Source: Blastococcus capsensis
Lineage (GTDB): Bacteria; Actinomycetota; Actinomycetes; Mycobacteriales; Geodermatophilaceae
Assembly: GCF_030165005.1 (NCBI RefSeq)
Contig: NZ_JASNNW010000015.1
Span: forward strand, 62,001 to 126,000
Direction: 5' to 3'
Length of the DNA: 64,000 nucleotides
Positions 17,174-25,142 of this stretch are shown here, piece after piece. The notes beneath the pieces are model-generated. The model made no database searches, was not told the origin of the DNA, and was given only the letters and a program-made list of their open reading frames with translations. A program made the translations under genes and the position numbers. Position 1 is the first letter of the stretch, and each line of letters begins with the position of its first letter.

Positions 17174-17623
17174 GTGGTCATGGTGGGCCTGCAGGGCAGC
17201 GGCAAATCCTCGTGGGTCGCCGCCCACCTCGCGGGCACGCACGCGGTCGTCAGCAAGGACCACTGGCCCAACGCGCGGCGCCGCGAGGCCCGTCAGCGGC
17301 GCGTCGTCGCGGAGCTGTTGGCCGGCGGGCGCAGCGTGGTGGTCGACAACACGAATGCTGCAGCGGAGGACCGGGCACCGCTGGTCGCGCTCGCCCGGCA
17401 GGCCGGCGTACCGGCGCGCGCGGTGTGGCTGGACACCCCGCTGGAGCTGTGCCTGGAGCGCAACGCCCGCCGCGAGGGACGGGCACGCGTGCCGCTCGCC
17501 GGGCTGTACGGGACCCGGGGCCGGCTGGTCCCGCCCTCGACCGACGAGGGTTTCGCCCGCGTCGACGTCGTCCGGAGCCGCAGCGGCCCGTCCGCCGGGG
17601 AGAGCCCTTCCCTGACCATGTGA
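17174..17623 (+). CDS. P-loop ATPase/kinase, polynucleotide-kinase-like
   Basis: A 149-aa P-loop protein with a Walker A motif GLQGSGKSS at the extreme N-terminus. SVVVDNTNAA follows (about residues 56-65), with the DNTN signature seen in polynucleotide kinase 3'-phosphatase-type kinases and related AAA_33 proteins. LERNARREGRARVP resembles their lid. It probably phosphorylates a small molecule or nucleic acid 5' end. The start is uncertain: GTG at 17174 keeps the beta strand before the P-loop but is only three bases from AGGAG; ATG at 17180 has better spacing. Confidence 0.65.
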   Translation: MVMVGLQGSGKSSWVAAHLAGTHAVVSKDHWPNARRREARQRRVVAELLAGGRSVVVDNTNAAAEDRAPLVALARQAGVPARAVWLDTPLELCLERNARREGRARVPLAGLYGTRGRLVPPSTDEGFARVDVVRSRSGPSAGESPSLTM

Positions 17624-17725
17624 CGGACCCCCGTACCCGCGGCCGTAACGTGTCGGGGACAGCTCGCCGCGGGCCGGGGCTCCCCGCCCCGGTGACCGTC
17701 GGCATCCGAGACGAAGGGAACTCTC

Positions 17726-18499
17726 ATGAGCGAGGCAGGCACCACGGGGGCACCCCACGTGGCCATCGTGACCGGTGCGGCGCGTGGCATCGGCGCGGCG
17801 ACCGCCCAGCGGCTGGCGCAGGACGGCTTCGCCGTGGCGGTCCTCGACCTGGACGAGGGGCAGGCCAAGGGCACCGTCGAGGCGATCGAGGCCGCCGGCG
17901 GCCGGGCCCTGGCCATCGGGGCCGACGTCAGCGACGCCGAGCAGGTCGAGGCCGCCGTCGAGCGCATCGCCACCGAGCTGGGTGCGCCGACCGTGCTGGT
18001 CAACAACGCCGGCGTCCTGCGCGACAACATGCTGTTCAAGATGAGTGAGTCCGACTGGGACATCGTCATGAACGTGCACCTCAAGGGTGCCTTCCTCATG
18101 ACCCGCGCCGCGCAGAAGCACATGATCGAGGCCAAGTGGGGCCGGATCGTGAACCTGTCGAGCACCTCGGCGCTGGGCAACCGCGGGCAGGCCAACTACT
18201 CGACGGCCAAGGCCGGCCTGCAGGGCTTCACCAAGACCCTCGCCATCGAGCTGGGCAAGTTCGGCGTCACCGCCAACGCCATCGCCCCGGGGTTCATCCA
18301 GACCGAGATGACCAAGGCGACCGCCGACCGCATGGGTGTGCCGTTCGACGACTTCATCAAGGGCGCCGCGTCGATGATCCCGGTGGCCCGCGTCGGCCAG
18401 CCCGAGGACATCGCGCACCTGGTGTCGTTCTTCGTCAGCGAGGGCGCCGGTTTCGTCTCCGGGCAGGTCGTCTACGCCGCCGGTGGCCCCAAGGCCTAG
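17726..18499 (+). CDS. FabG-like short-chain dehydrogenase/reductase
   Basis: A 257-aa NAD(P)-dependent SDR. The cofactor motif TGAARGIG (residues 16-23), NNAG (about 92-95), the catalytic Ser in VNLSSTSALG and the YSTAK (Tyr-x-x-x-Lys) pair are all present. APGFIQTEMT is typical of 3-oxoacyl-ACP/acetoacetyl-CoA reductases. The enzyme likely reduces a 3-oxoacyl thioester. The gene ends with TAG, which matters for the TAG reading in fdhA. Two hairpins follow before the crotonase gene, so the two are probably separate transcripts. Confidence 0.9.
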   Translation: MSEAGTTGAPHVAIVTGAARGIGAATAQRLAQDGFAVAVLDLDEGQAKGTVEAIEAAGGRALAIGADVSDAEQVEAAVERIATELGAPTVLVNNAGVLRDNMLFKMSESDWDIVMNVHLKGAFLMTRAAQKHMIEAKWGRIVNLSSTSALGNRGQANYSTAKAGLQGFTKTLAIELGKFGVTANAIAPGFIQTEMTKATADRMGVPFDDFIKGAASMIPVARVGQPEDIAHLVSFFVSEGAGFVSGQVVYAAGGPKA

Positions 18500-18501
18500 A
18501 A

Positions 18502-18556
18502 GGACCCCGTGCCCCCCACCGCTCGCGAGCTCGCGGCGGGGCCCTGCACGGGGGCC
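18502..18556 (+). terminator. Long GC hairpin after the SDR gene (repeat family copy 1)
   Basis: It starts three bases after the stop codon. Arms CCCCGTGC and GCACGGGG pair at the base. A palindromic CGCGAGCTCGCG forms the top. A related sequence is found at 40514-40569 after another gene, with the shared core GGGGCCCTGCA. It probably terminates transcription or protects the mRNA end. Confidence 0.6.
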
Positions 18557-18578
18557 GTTCCATCCCGTCGCGTGGGCC

Positions 18579-18614
18579 GGGCGGCCGGACCGGCCGCCCG
18601 GCTCCGCTTTTTTT
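18579..18614 (+). terminator. Rho-independent terminator-like hairpin with T7 tract
   Basis: An 8-bp perfect stem GGGCGGCC/GGCCGCCC with a five-base loop (18579-18599) is followed after eight bases by seven T residues (18608-18614). This is the only T-tract hairpin noticed in the window. It lies just before the crotonase ribosome binding site at 18620, so it could end SDR transcription or act as an attenuator of the crotonase gene. Confidence 0.6.
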
Positions 18615-18630
18615 CCCTCGAGGAGGCGTC

Positions 18631-19398
18631 ATGGACGAGCGCAAGGTCCTGGTGGAGCGCCGCGGCGCCGTCCAGGTGATCACCATCAACCGGCCGTCGG
18701 CGCGCAACGCCCTCGACGCCGAGGTCGCCACGGCGGTCGCGGCCGCCGTCGACGAGCTGGACGCCGACGAGGAGCTGCGGACCGGCGTGCTCACCGGCTC
18801 CGGAGGCACCTTCTCGGCCGGGATGGACCTGAAGGCGTTCCTGCGCGGGGAGAGCCCGTCGCTGCCCGGCCGGGGGCTGTGCGGGATCACCCGCACGCCG
18901 CCGCGCAAGCCGCTGATCGCCGCCGTCGAGGGCTGGGCGCTGGCCGGCGGCTTCGAGCTGGTCCTCGCCTGCGACCTGGTCGTCGCCGGCCGGGCGGCGC
19001 GGTTCGGCGTCCCGGAGGTCAAGCGGTCGCTGGTGGCCGCCGGCGGCGCCGCGCTGCTGCTGCCGCAGCGCGTCCCGCGCGCCGTGGCGCTGGAGCTGCT
19101 GCTGACGGGCGAGCCGATCGACGCGGAGCGGGCGGCCGCCGTCGGGCTGGTCAACCGCCTGGTGGACGACCGTGGCGCCGTCGACGCCGCCGTGGAGCTC
19201 GCCGGGACGATCGCCGCCAACGGTCCGCTCGCGGTGGCGGCGACCAAGCGGATCGTCCAGGAGGCGCCCGGCTGGTCACCCGAGCAGGCCTGGGCCCGGC
19301 ACGACGAGGTCGTCGGGCCGGTGTTCACCTCCGAGGACGCCCGCGAGGGCTCGACCGCGTTCGCCGAGCGGCGGGCGCCGGTCTGGCGCGGCCGCTGA
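18631..19398 (+). CDS. Enoyl-CoA hydratase/isomerase (crotonase) family protein
   Basis: A 255-aa crotonase-fold protein acting on acyl-CoA thioesters. The oxyanion-hole motif SGGTFSAGMDLKAF (about residues 52-65) and the second signature ALAGGFELVLACDLVVAG (about 105-122) are clear. The position of the first catalytic Glu of hydratases carries GFELVLACD, and the second acidic residue follows in FGVPEVKRSL, so activity is likely. The reaction (hydratase, isomerase or other) cannot be fixed from sequence alone. The ATG has AGGAGG four bases upstream. Confidence 0.85.
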   Translation: MDERKVLVERRGAVQVITINRPSARNALDAEVATAVAAAVDELDADEELRTGVLTGSGGTFSAGMDLKAFLRGESPSLPGRGLCGITRTPPRKPLIAAVEGWALAGGFELVLACDLVVAGRAARFGVPEVKRSLVAAGGAALLLPQRVPRAVALELLLTGEPIDAERAAAVGLVNRLVDDRGAVDAAVELAGTIAANGPLAVAATKRIVQEAPGWSPEQAWARHDEVVGPVFTSEDAREGSTAFAERRAPVWRGR

Positions 19399-19413
19399 CC
19401 CGCCCGGAACGGC

Positions 19414-20070
19414 ATGGCCGGCGCCCGACCCGGCGTTGCACCGGGCGTGGTCCGCACAGCTCTCCGCCTCGCCCTCCTCGGTGACTCCCTCGCGTTCGGC
19501 ACCGGCGCCGCCCGACCGTCCGATGCCCTCGGCCCACGGCTGACCCGTGTGCTCGCCGACGACGGGTTCGACGTCGACCTGCACGTCCTCGCCGTTCCCG
19601 GTGCCGTCTCGGGCGACCTGGCCGCGCAGGTCCGCCGGGTGCTGCCGCTGGCCGCCGACCTCGCCGTCGTGGTCGTCGGCGCCAACGACCTCGCCCGCTT
19701 CGTGCCGGCGCAGCAGGCCGCCGCTGCACTGTCCGCCGCGGTGACCGCGCTGCGTGCCGCCGGCACCGATGTCGTCGTCGTCCCGGCACCGGACATGTCG
19801 ATGGTGCCGTTCGTCCCCCCGGCGCTGCGCCCCCTCGTCCGCGGTGCCTGCGGGGTCCTGCAGCAGCGGCAGGCCGAGGTCGCCCTGGCCGGCGGCGCGA
19901 CGGTCGCCGCGGTGGCGGCCGAGGTGGCCCGTGCGTTCGTCACCGATCCGGCGCTGTTCTCCGGCGACCGGTTCCACCCGTCGTCGGCCGGCTACGGGCG
20001 CATCGCCGAGGTCCTGGCCCCCTACGTCCTGACCGCGGCCCGCGCCCGGCGGGACGACGCCGCGGCCTGA
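19414..20070 (+). CDS. SGNH/GDSL-type esterase
   Basis: A 218-aa SGNH hydrolase. Block I LALLGDSLAFGTGA holds the nucleophilic Ser, block II is VPGAVSGDL, block III is VVVGANDLARF and block V DRFHPSSAGYGRI holds the Asp/His pair. No signal peptide is seen, so it is probably cytoplasmic. The family hydrolyses lipid or carbohydrate esters. The ATG at 19414 is 15 bp after the crotonase stop; a GTG at 19450, just before the first strand, is an alternative. The gene converges with the FAD/Fe-S dehydrogenase. Confidence 0.82.
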   Translation: MAGARPGVAPGVVRTALRLALLGDSLAFGTGAARPSDALGPRLTRVLADDGFDVDLHVLAVPGAVSGDLAAQVRRVLPLAADLAVVVVGANDLARFVPAQQAAAALSAAVTALRAAGTDVVVVPAPDMSMVPFVPPALRPLVRGACGVLQQRQAEVALAGGATVAAVAAEVARAFVTDPALFSGDRFHPSSAGYGRIAEVLAPYVLTAARARRDDAAA

Positions 20071-20080
20071 GCCCGTCGGG

Positions 20081-22960
20081 TCAGGGCAGCCGCTCCGCCA
20101 GCAGCTCGGCGAGGTGCCGGCCCCGCCGGCCGGCCAGCTGGTCCAGCTGCGTCCGGCAGGAGAAGCCGTCGGCCAGCACCACCGCGTCGGGCGCCAGATC
20201 ACGGACGGCGGGTAGCAGCTGCTGCTCGGCGACCGCCACCGAGACGTCGTGGTGGCCGCGCTCCACCCCCCAGTTGCCGGCCAGCCCGCAGCAGCCGCCG
20301 AGCCGGGTCACGCGGGCACCGGCCTGCTCGAGGAGCTTCGCATCGGCCTGCCAGCCGAGCACCGAGGCGTGGTGGCAGTGCGGCTGGGCGACGATCTCCA
20401 GCCCGTCCAGCGACGGCGGCGTCCAGCCGGGGGTGGCGGCGAGCAACTCGGCCAGGGTGCGGGTGGCGGCGGCGACCTGCTCGGCCTCCGGCCCGCCCAC
20501 CAGCTCCAGCGCCTCGCTGCGGAGGACGGCGGTGCAGGAGGGCTCGATGCCGACGACCGGGACGCCGGCCGCCGCGAGCGGGGCGAGGGCGCGCACGGTG
20601 CCGCCCAGGATGCGCCGGGCGGAGTCGAGCTGGCCGGTGGTGATCCAGGTGAGCCCGCAGCAGGTGTCCGCGCCGGGCACCTCCACCCGGTAACCCGCGT
20701 CGGTGAGCACGCGCGCGGCGGCGACGGCCACCTCGGGAGCGAAGTGGTCGGTGAACGAGTCGACCCACAGCGCTACTGCCTGCCCGCCCACCCCGCCGTC
20801 GCCGCGCAGCGGCTGCTCGGCCCACTGCTGCCGGAACGTGCGGGGCGCGAACGGCGGAACGTCCCGCCGCTGGTCCATGCCCGCCCCCCACTTGGCCAGC
20901 CGTCCGCCCAGGCGCGAGGTGAGCACGGCGTTGACCACCCGGGGGGCCCGTGCGGCGAGGTCGGCCCAGGACGGCAGCCGGCCCAGCGTGTAGTGCGCGC
21001 GGGGCCGCAGCCGGCGCCGGTAGGACTGGTGCAGCACCTCCGCCTTGTAGGAGGCCATGTCCACGCCGGTGGGGCAGTCGCGGGAGCACCCCTTGCAGGA
21101 CAGGCAGAGGTCCAGCGCCTCGTGCACCTCCGGCGACCGCCAGTCCTTCACGGGGCCGCCCGGGGCGAGCATCTCCTGCAGCACCCGCGCCCGGCCGCGG
21201 GTCGTGTCCTTCTCCTCGCGGGTCGCCGGCCAGGACGGGCACATGACCCCGCCGGAGGACTGCAGGTCGGCCCGGCACTTGCCGACGCCGGTGCAGCGGT
21301 GCACGGCGGCGGAGAAGTCGCCGCCGTCGTGCCGGTAGGCCAGGGCCAGGGTGGGCAGGTCGGTCCTCCGCAGCACCGGGGCGGCGGCCATCCGCACGTC
21401 CTCGTCGAGGGGGGCCGGGCGCACGAGCACCCCCGGGTTGAGCACGTCGGCCGGGTCGAACAGGCCCTTGACCCGCTCGAACAGCGACAGGGCGGCGGGG
21501 GAGTACATGTGCGGCAGCAGCTCGCTGCGGGCCCGGCCGTCGCCGTGCTCCCCGGACAGCGAGCCCCCATAACCGGCGACCAGCCGGGCGGCGTCCTCGA
21601 CGAAGGCCCGGTAGGCGCTCCGTCCCCGGTCGGGGCGGGAGTCCGAGCCGAAGGGGAAGTCGATCCGGCCGTGCACGCAGCCGTCGCCGAAGTGGCCGTA
21701 CGGCACGCACTGCAGACCGTGCTGGTCCAGCAGGGCGTCGAACTCGCGCAGGTAGGCGCCGAGCCGCTCCACCGGGACGGCGGCGTCCTCCCAGCCGGCG
21801 TGCGCGGGGTGCCCGTCGCTGGTGCGGGCGGCGAGCCCGGCGCCGTCCTCGCGGATCCGCCAGATCGCCGCGGCCTCCGCCGGGTCGGTGACGACGAGGG
21901 AGTCCAGCGCGCCGGCGTCGGCCAGCACCCCGCGGGCCTTGTCCACCACCTCGGCCACGGTCTCCCCCGTCAGCTCGACGACCAGCCAGCCTTCCCCGCG
22001 GGGCAGCTCGGGGACGGTGGCCGCCGGCACGTCCCGCAGCCGCTGCACCATGCGGGAGTCGAGTCCCTCGACCGCCGTGGGTTCGTGCGGGAGCAGCCCC
22101 GGGGTGGCGTCGGCCGCGTCGGCCATCGTGGGGTAGCCCAGCACGACCAGGCCGCGCACCGGGGCGTCGGTGACCAGCCGCACCGTCGCGCCCAGCACCA
22201 CCGCGAGCGTGCCCTCGCTGCCGACGAGCGCCCGGGCCACGTCGAAGCCCCGCTCGGGCAGCAGGTGCTCCAGCGAGTAGCCCGACACCTGCCGGCCGAA
22301 GCGGCCGAACTCGGTGCGGATGGTGGCGAGCTCGGCGGCGACCAGGCGGTGCAGGTCGGCGAGGACGCCGTCGCGCGGCCCGGTGCCCGGGCCGACGGTC
22401 AGGCGGGTGCCGCTGCCGGTGACCACGTCCAGGGCCACCACGTTGTCCGACGTCCGGCCGTAGCCCAGCGCCCGGGAGCCGCAGGCGTTGTTGCCGATCA
22501 TCCCGCCGACGGTGCAGCGGTTGTGCGTGCTCGGGTCGGGGCCGAAGCGCAGCCCGTACGGTCGGGCGGCGGTCTGCAGCGCCGCCTGCACCACCCCGGG
22601 ATCCACGGTGGCCGTCCGGGCCTCCCGGTCGATGGCACGCACCCGGTCGAGGTGCCGGCTGGTGTCCAGGACGACGCCGGTGCCGACGGCGTTCCCCGCG
22701 ATCGACGTCCCGGCACCCCGGGCGGTGAGTGGGACCCCGAGGGACCGGCACACCTCGAGCGTCGCCACGACCTCGTCGGGATGCCGGGGCCGGACCACGG
22801 CCCGGGGCAGCACGCGGTACAGCGATGCGTCGGAGGAGTAGAGGGCCCGGGCCAGCCCGGAGTCGTCGACGTCGCCGATGCCGGCGCGGCGGAGCTCGGC
22901 GACGACCGTGCGGCCCGCCTCCTCACGAGTAGTCGGGGAGCCGGTGACCGGAGCGCTCAT
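20081..22960 (-). CDS. FAD- and Fe-S-binding dehydrogenase (D-lactate/glycolate dehydrogenase type)
   Basis: A 959-aa fusion of three modules. Residues about 1-540 form a PCMH-type FAD domain plus linked oxidase C-domain (RGAGTSIAGNAVGTGVVLD, then GMIGNNACGSRALGYG). The middle has ferredoxin-type cysteines (CTGVGKC, CLSCKGCSRDCP). The C-terminus has two CCG-type cysteine-rich motifs (CCGLTW and CCGLAGNWG) as in HdrB/GlpC-like proteins. Such proteins oxidise D-2-hydroxyacids such as D-lactate and pass electrons to the respiratory chain. The substrate is not certain. The start chosen is the ATG at 22960 (MSAPVTG); an in-frame extension upstream lacks support. Confidence 0.88.
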   Translation of the reverse strand: MSAPVTGSPTTREEAGRTVVAELRRAGIGDVDDSGLARALYSSDASLYRVLPRAVVRPRHPDEVVATLEVCRSLGVPLTARGAGTSIAGNAVGTGVVLDTSRHLDRVRAIDREARTATVDPGVVQAALQTAARPYGLRFGPDPSTHNRCTVGGMIGNNACGSRALGYGRTSDNVVALDVVTGSGTRLTVGPGTGPRDGVLADLHRLVAAELATIRTEFGRFGRQVSGYSLEHLLPERGFDVARALVGSEGTLAVVLGATVRLVTDAPVRGLVVLGYPTMADAADATPGLLPHEPTAVEGLDSRMVQRLRDVPAATVPELPRGEGWLVVELTGETVAEVVDKARGVLADAGALDSLVVTDPAEAAAIWRIREDGAGLAARTSDGHPAHAGWEDAAVPVERLGAYLREFDALLDQHGLQCVPYGHFGDGCVHGRIDFPFGSDSRPDRGRSAYRAFVEDAARLVAGYGGSLSGEHGDGRARSELLPHMYSPAALSLFERVKGLFDPADVLNPGVLVRPAPLDEDVRMAAAPVLRRTDLPTLALAYRHDGGDFSAAVHRCTGVGKCRADLQSSGGVMCPSWPATREEKDTTRGRARVLQEMLAPGGPVKDWRSPEVHEALDLCLSCKGCSRDCPTGVDMASYKAEVLHQSYRRRLRPRAHYTLGRLPSWADLAARAPRVVNAVLTSRLGGRLAKWGAGMDQRRDVPPFAPRTFRQQWAEQPLRGDGGVGGQAVALWVDSFTDHFAPEVAVAAARVLTDAGYRVEVPGADTCCGLTWITTGQLDSARRILGGTVRALAPLAAAGVPVVGIEPSCTAVLRSEALELVGGPEAEQVAAATRTLAELLAATPGWTPPSLDGLEIVAQPHCHHASVLGWQADAKLLEQAGARVTRLGGCCGLAGNWGVERGHHDVSVAVAEQQLLPAVRDLAPDAVVLADGFSCRTQLDQLAGRRGRHLAELLAERLP

Positions 22961-23077
22961 GGCGAGGAGTCTGGTCCCTGGGCAGGAGGCCGGTCGCACC
23001 CGGGTGGCGGGTGCCCGGAGACGGCGGTGGCCGGGCGCCGGAGTGCCCGGCCGCCGCCGGTGGTGGGTGCGGGTCGC

Positions 23078-23479
23078 TCAGGCCGTGGGGGGCTCGTCCT
23101 CGCCCGACTCCTCGGCCTCGTCGGCCTCGTCCTTCGTCCTGTGCACCGCGCCGTCGGCGTGCTCGGGCGGGCCGTAGACGGTGTAGAGGATCAGCGGGTT
23201 CTCACCGGTGTTGACGAAGTTGTGCTTCGTCCCGGCCGGGACGACGACGAGGTCGCCCTGCGCGACGTTCTTCTCCGAGCCCGAGATGATCGCCTTGCCG
23301 GTCCCGCTGACGAAGGTGAGGATCTGGTCGATGTCCTCGTGGGTCTCCTCGCCGATCTCCCCGCCCTTCGGGATCGTCATGATCACCAGCTGGGTGTTCG
23401 TGCCGGTCCAGAGGACCCGGCGGAAGTCGGGGCTCTTCTCTGCTTCGGTCGCGATCGTGTAGTGGATGACGGACGCCAT
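23078..23479 (-). CDS. Cupin-domain protein
   Basis: A 133-aa single-domain cupin. Metal-site motif 1 is seen as GGEIGEETHEDIDQILTFVSG and motif 2 as PAGTKHNFVNTGENP, with His and Glu ligands in place. It is similar to small stress-related or mannose-6-phosphate-isomerase-like cupins of unknown substrate. An acidic tail (DEADEAEESGEDE) ends the protein. The ATG at 23479 has AGAGGAG eight bases upstream. It lies downstream of, and on the same strand as, no obvious partner. Confidence 0.8.
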   Translation of the reverse strand: MASVIHYTIATEAEKSPDFRRVLWTGTNTQLVIMTIPKGGEIGEETHEDIDQILTFVSGTGKAIISGSEKNVAQGDLVVVPAGTKHNFVNTGENPLILYTVYGPPEHADGAVHRTKDEADEAEESGEDEPPTA

Positions 23480-23686
23480 GGACGGCGCTCCTCTCGTCTC
23501 GCGGGCGGCGGCTGCGGTCCGGTCCACCTCGGGGCGGACCGGGCCGGTGACGGCCTGCTCCTGCCCGGTCGGCACCGGGAGTAGTCGTCGGCCACCCGGC
23601 GGTGCGGAGCACGCGTCGGACGCGGTGGTGAGTGAACTCACCACGCCCGCCGGGAAGGGCTGGACACCCTCCGGTGTCATCCCCAG

Positions 23687-25018
23687 GTGACCTCCGTCCC
23701 CGCGACCCGGCCGTCGGTCCGTGCCTGTGCGATGTGGGGAATCGGACTGCTCGCCTACGCGGTGGCGGTGTTCCACCGCTCCTCGCTCGGCGTGGCGACG
23801 GTCGAGGCGCAGGAGCGCTTCTCCGCCGGTGCCTCGGCGGTGTCGCTCTTCCTGGTGCTGCAGCTGGCCGTCTACGCCGGGCTGCAGGTGCCGGTGGGTG
23901 TGCTGCTGGACGCGTGGGGCTCGCGCCGGATGATCCTGACCGGTGCGGTGACGATGGCCGTCGGTCAGCTGCTGCTCGGCCTCGCCACCGACGTCCCCAC
24001 GGCCGTCGCTGCGCGGGTGCTGGTGGGCGCCGGCGACGCGATGACCTTCATCAGCGTGCTCCGCATCGTCTCGCTCTGGTTCCCCGGGACGGCGGCCCCG
24101 CTGGTCACCCAGCTGACCGGCATCCTCGGGCAGGTCGGCTCGATCGTCGCCGCGTACCCGCTGGTGACGCTGCTGCACGCGACGTCGTGGACGGCGACGT
24201 TCGTGGGTGCCGCGGCGACCGGCGTGCTGGTGGCGCTCCTGGTGCTGCTCGCGCTGCGCGATGCCCCGGACGGCACGCCGCGGCCGGCCGCGACCGGGCT
24301 GGCCCAGCTGCGCCGCGGCCTCGGAGAGACGTGGCGGGAGCCGGGCACCCGCATCGGCCTGTACACGCACCTGGTCACGCAGTTCTCGGGCACGGTGTTC
24401 GCGCTGCTCTGGGGTTACCCGTTCCTCGTCGTCGGGCAGGGGTTGGCCCCCGGCACGGCGGCCGGGTTGCTCACCCTGCTGGTCCTCGTGGGCATGGGTG
24501 TCGGGCCGGTCTTCGGGCGGCTGTGCGGCCGCTGGCCGCTGCGCCGTTCGGCCCTGGTCTTCGGCATCCTGGCGGCGACCGCGACGGTGTGGACCGTGGT
24601 CCTCCTCTGGCCCGGACGCGCGCCCCTGCCGTTGCTCGTGCTGCTCGTGGCGGTGCTCGGCACCAACGGGCCCGGCTCGATGATCGGCTTCGACTTCGCC
24701 CGCACGGAGAACCCGGCGGAGCGGCACGGCAGCGCCAGCGGCGTGGTGAACGTGGGCGGGTTCGTGGCCTCGTTGCTCACCATCCTGGCCGTGGGGGCGG
24801 TCCTCGACGTCCTCACCCCGGGCGCCTCGGCGGACTACGACCTGGACGCCTTCCGGGCGGCGTTCGCCACCCAGTACCTGTTCTGGGCCATCGGCCTGGT
24901 GGGTGTCCTCCGCCATCGACGGGAGCTCCGTGCGCGGCTGGCCCGGGACGGCGTCGTGCTGACGCCGTTGCACGCCGCCGTGCGGGCAAGGCTGCGCAGC
25001 ACCTCCGCCTACCGCTGA
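23687..25018 (+). CDS. MFS transporter
   Basis: A 443-aa major facilitator with twelve predicted helices. The loop 2-3 signature is GVLLDAWGSRRMILTGA, matching the usual G-x-L-x-D-x-x-G-R-R pattern. Its homology within the MFS (nitrate/sugar-phosphate/organic-acid branch) cannot be resolved by eye, so the substrate is unknown. The GTG at 23687 starts the protein; there is no strong ribosome binding site. It is divergent from the cupin gene and 124 bp before gntK, so it could be but need not be connected to gluconate use. Confidence 0.82.
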   Translation: MTSVPATRPSVRACAMWGIGLLAYAVAVFHRSSLGVATVEAQERFSAGASAVSLFLVLQLAVYAGLQVPVGVLLDAWGSRRMILTGAVTMAVGQLLLGLATDVPTAVAARVLVGAGDAMTFISVLRIVSLWFPGTAAPLVTQLTGILGQVGSIVAAYPLVTLLHATSWTATFVGAAATGVLVALLVLLALRDAPDGTPRPAATGLAQLRRGLGETWREPGTRIGLYTHLVTQFSGTVFALLWGYPFLVVGQGLAPGTAAGLLTLLVLVGMGVGPVFGRLCGRWPLRRSALVFGILAATATVWTVVLLWPGRAPLPLLVLLVAVLGTNGPGSMIGFDFARTENPAERHGSASGVVNVGGFVASLLTILAVGAVLDVLTPGASADYDLDAFRAAFATQYLFWAIGLVGVLRHRRELRARLARDGVVLTPLHAAVRARLRSTSAYR

Positions 25019-25142
25019 GCGGTCAGGGCCGCACTCCGGTCACGACGGCGGGCGGTGGGCGGCGCGCCCCTCGCGGTTGCCCCCTGGCCCGCCATCCGGG
25101 CAGGATGCGGGAAGCGCACCGACTGGCCGCGGAGGGGGTGCC

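Noticed and set aside
20249-23584. 1,111-codon open frame opposite the FAD/Fe-S dehydrogenase
   Set aside because: Antisense shadow: no recognisable motif, and the opposite strand has full domain conservation.
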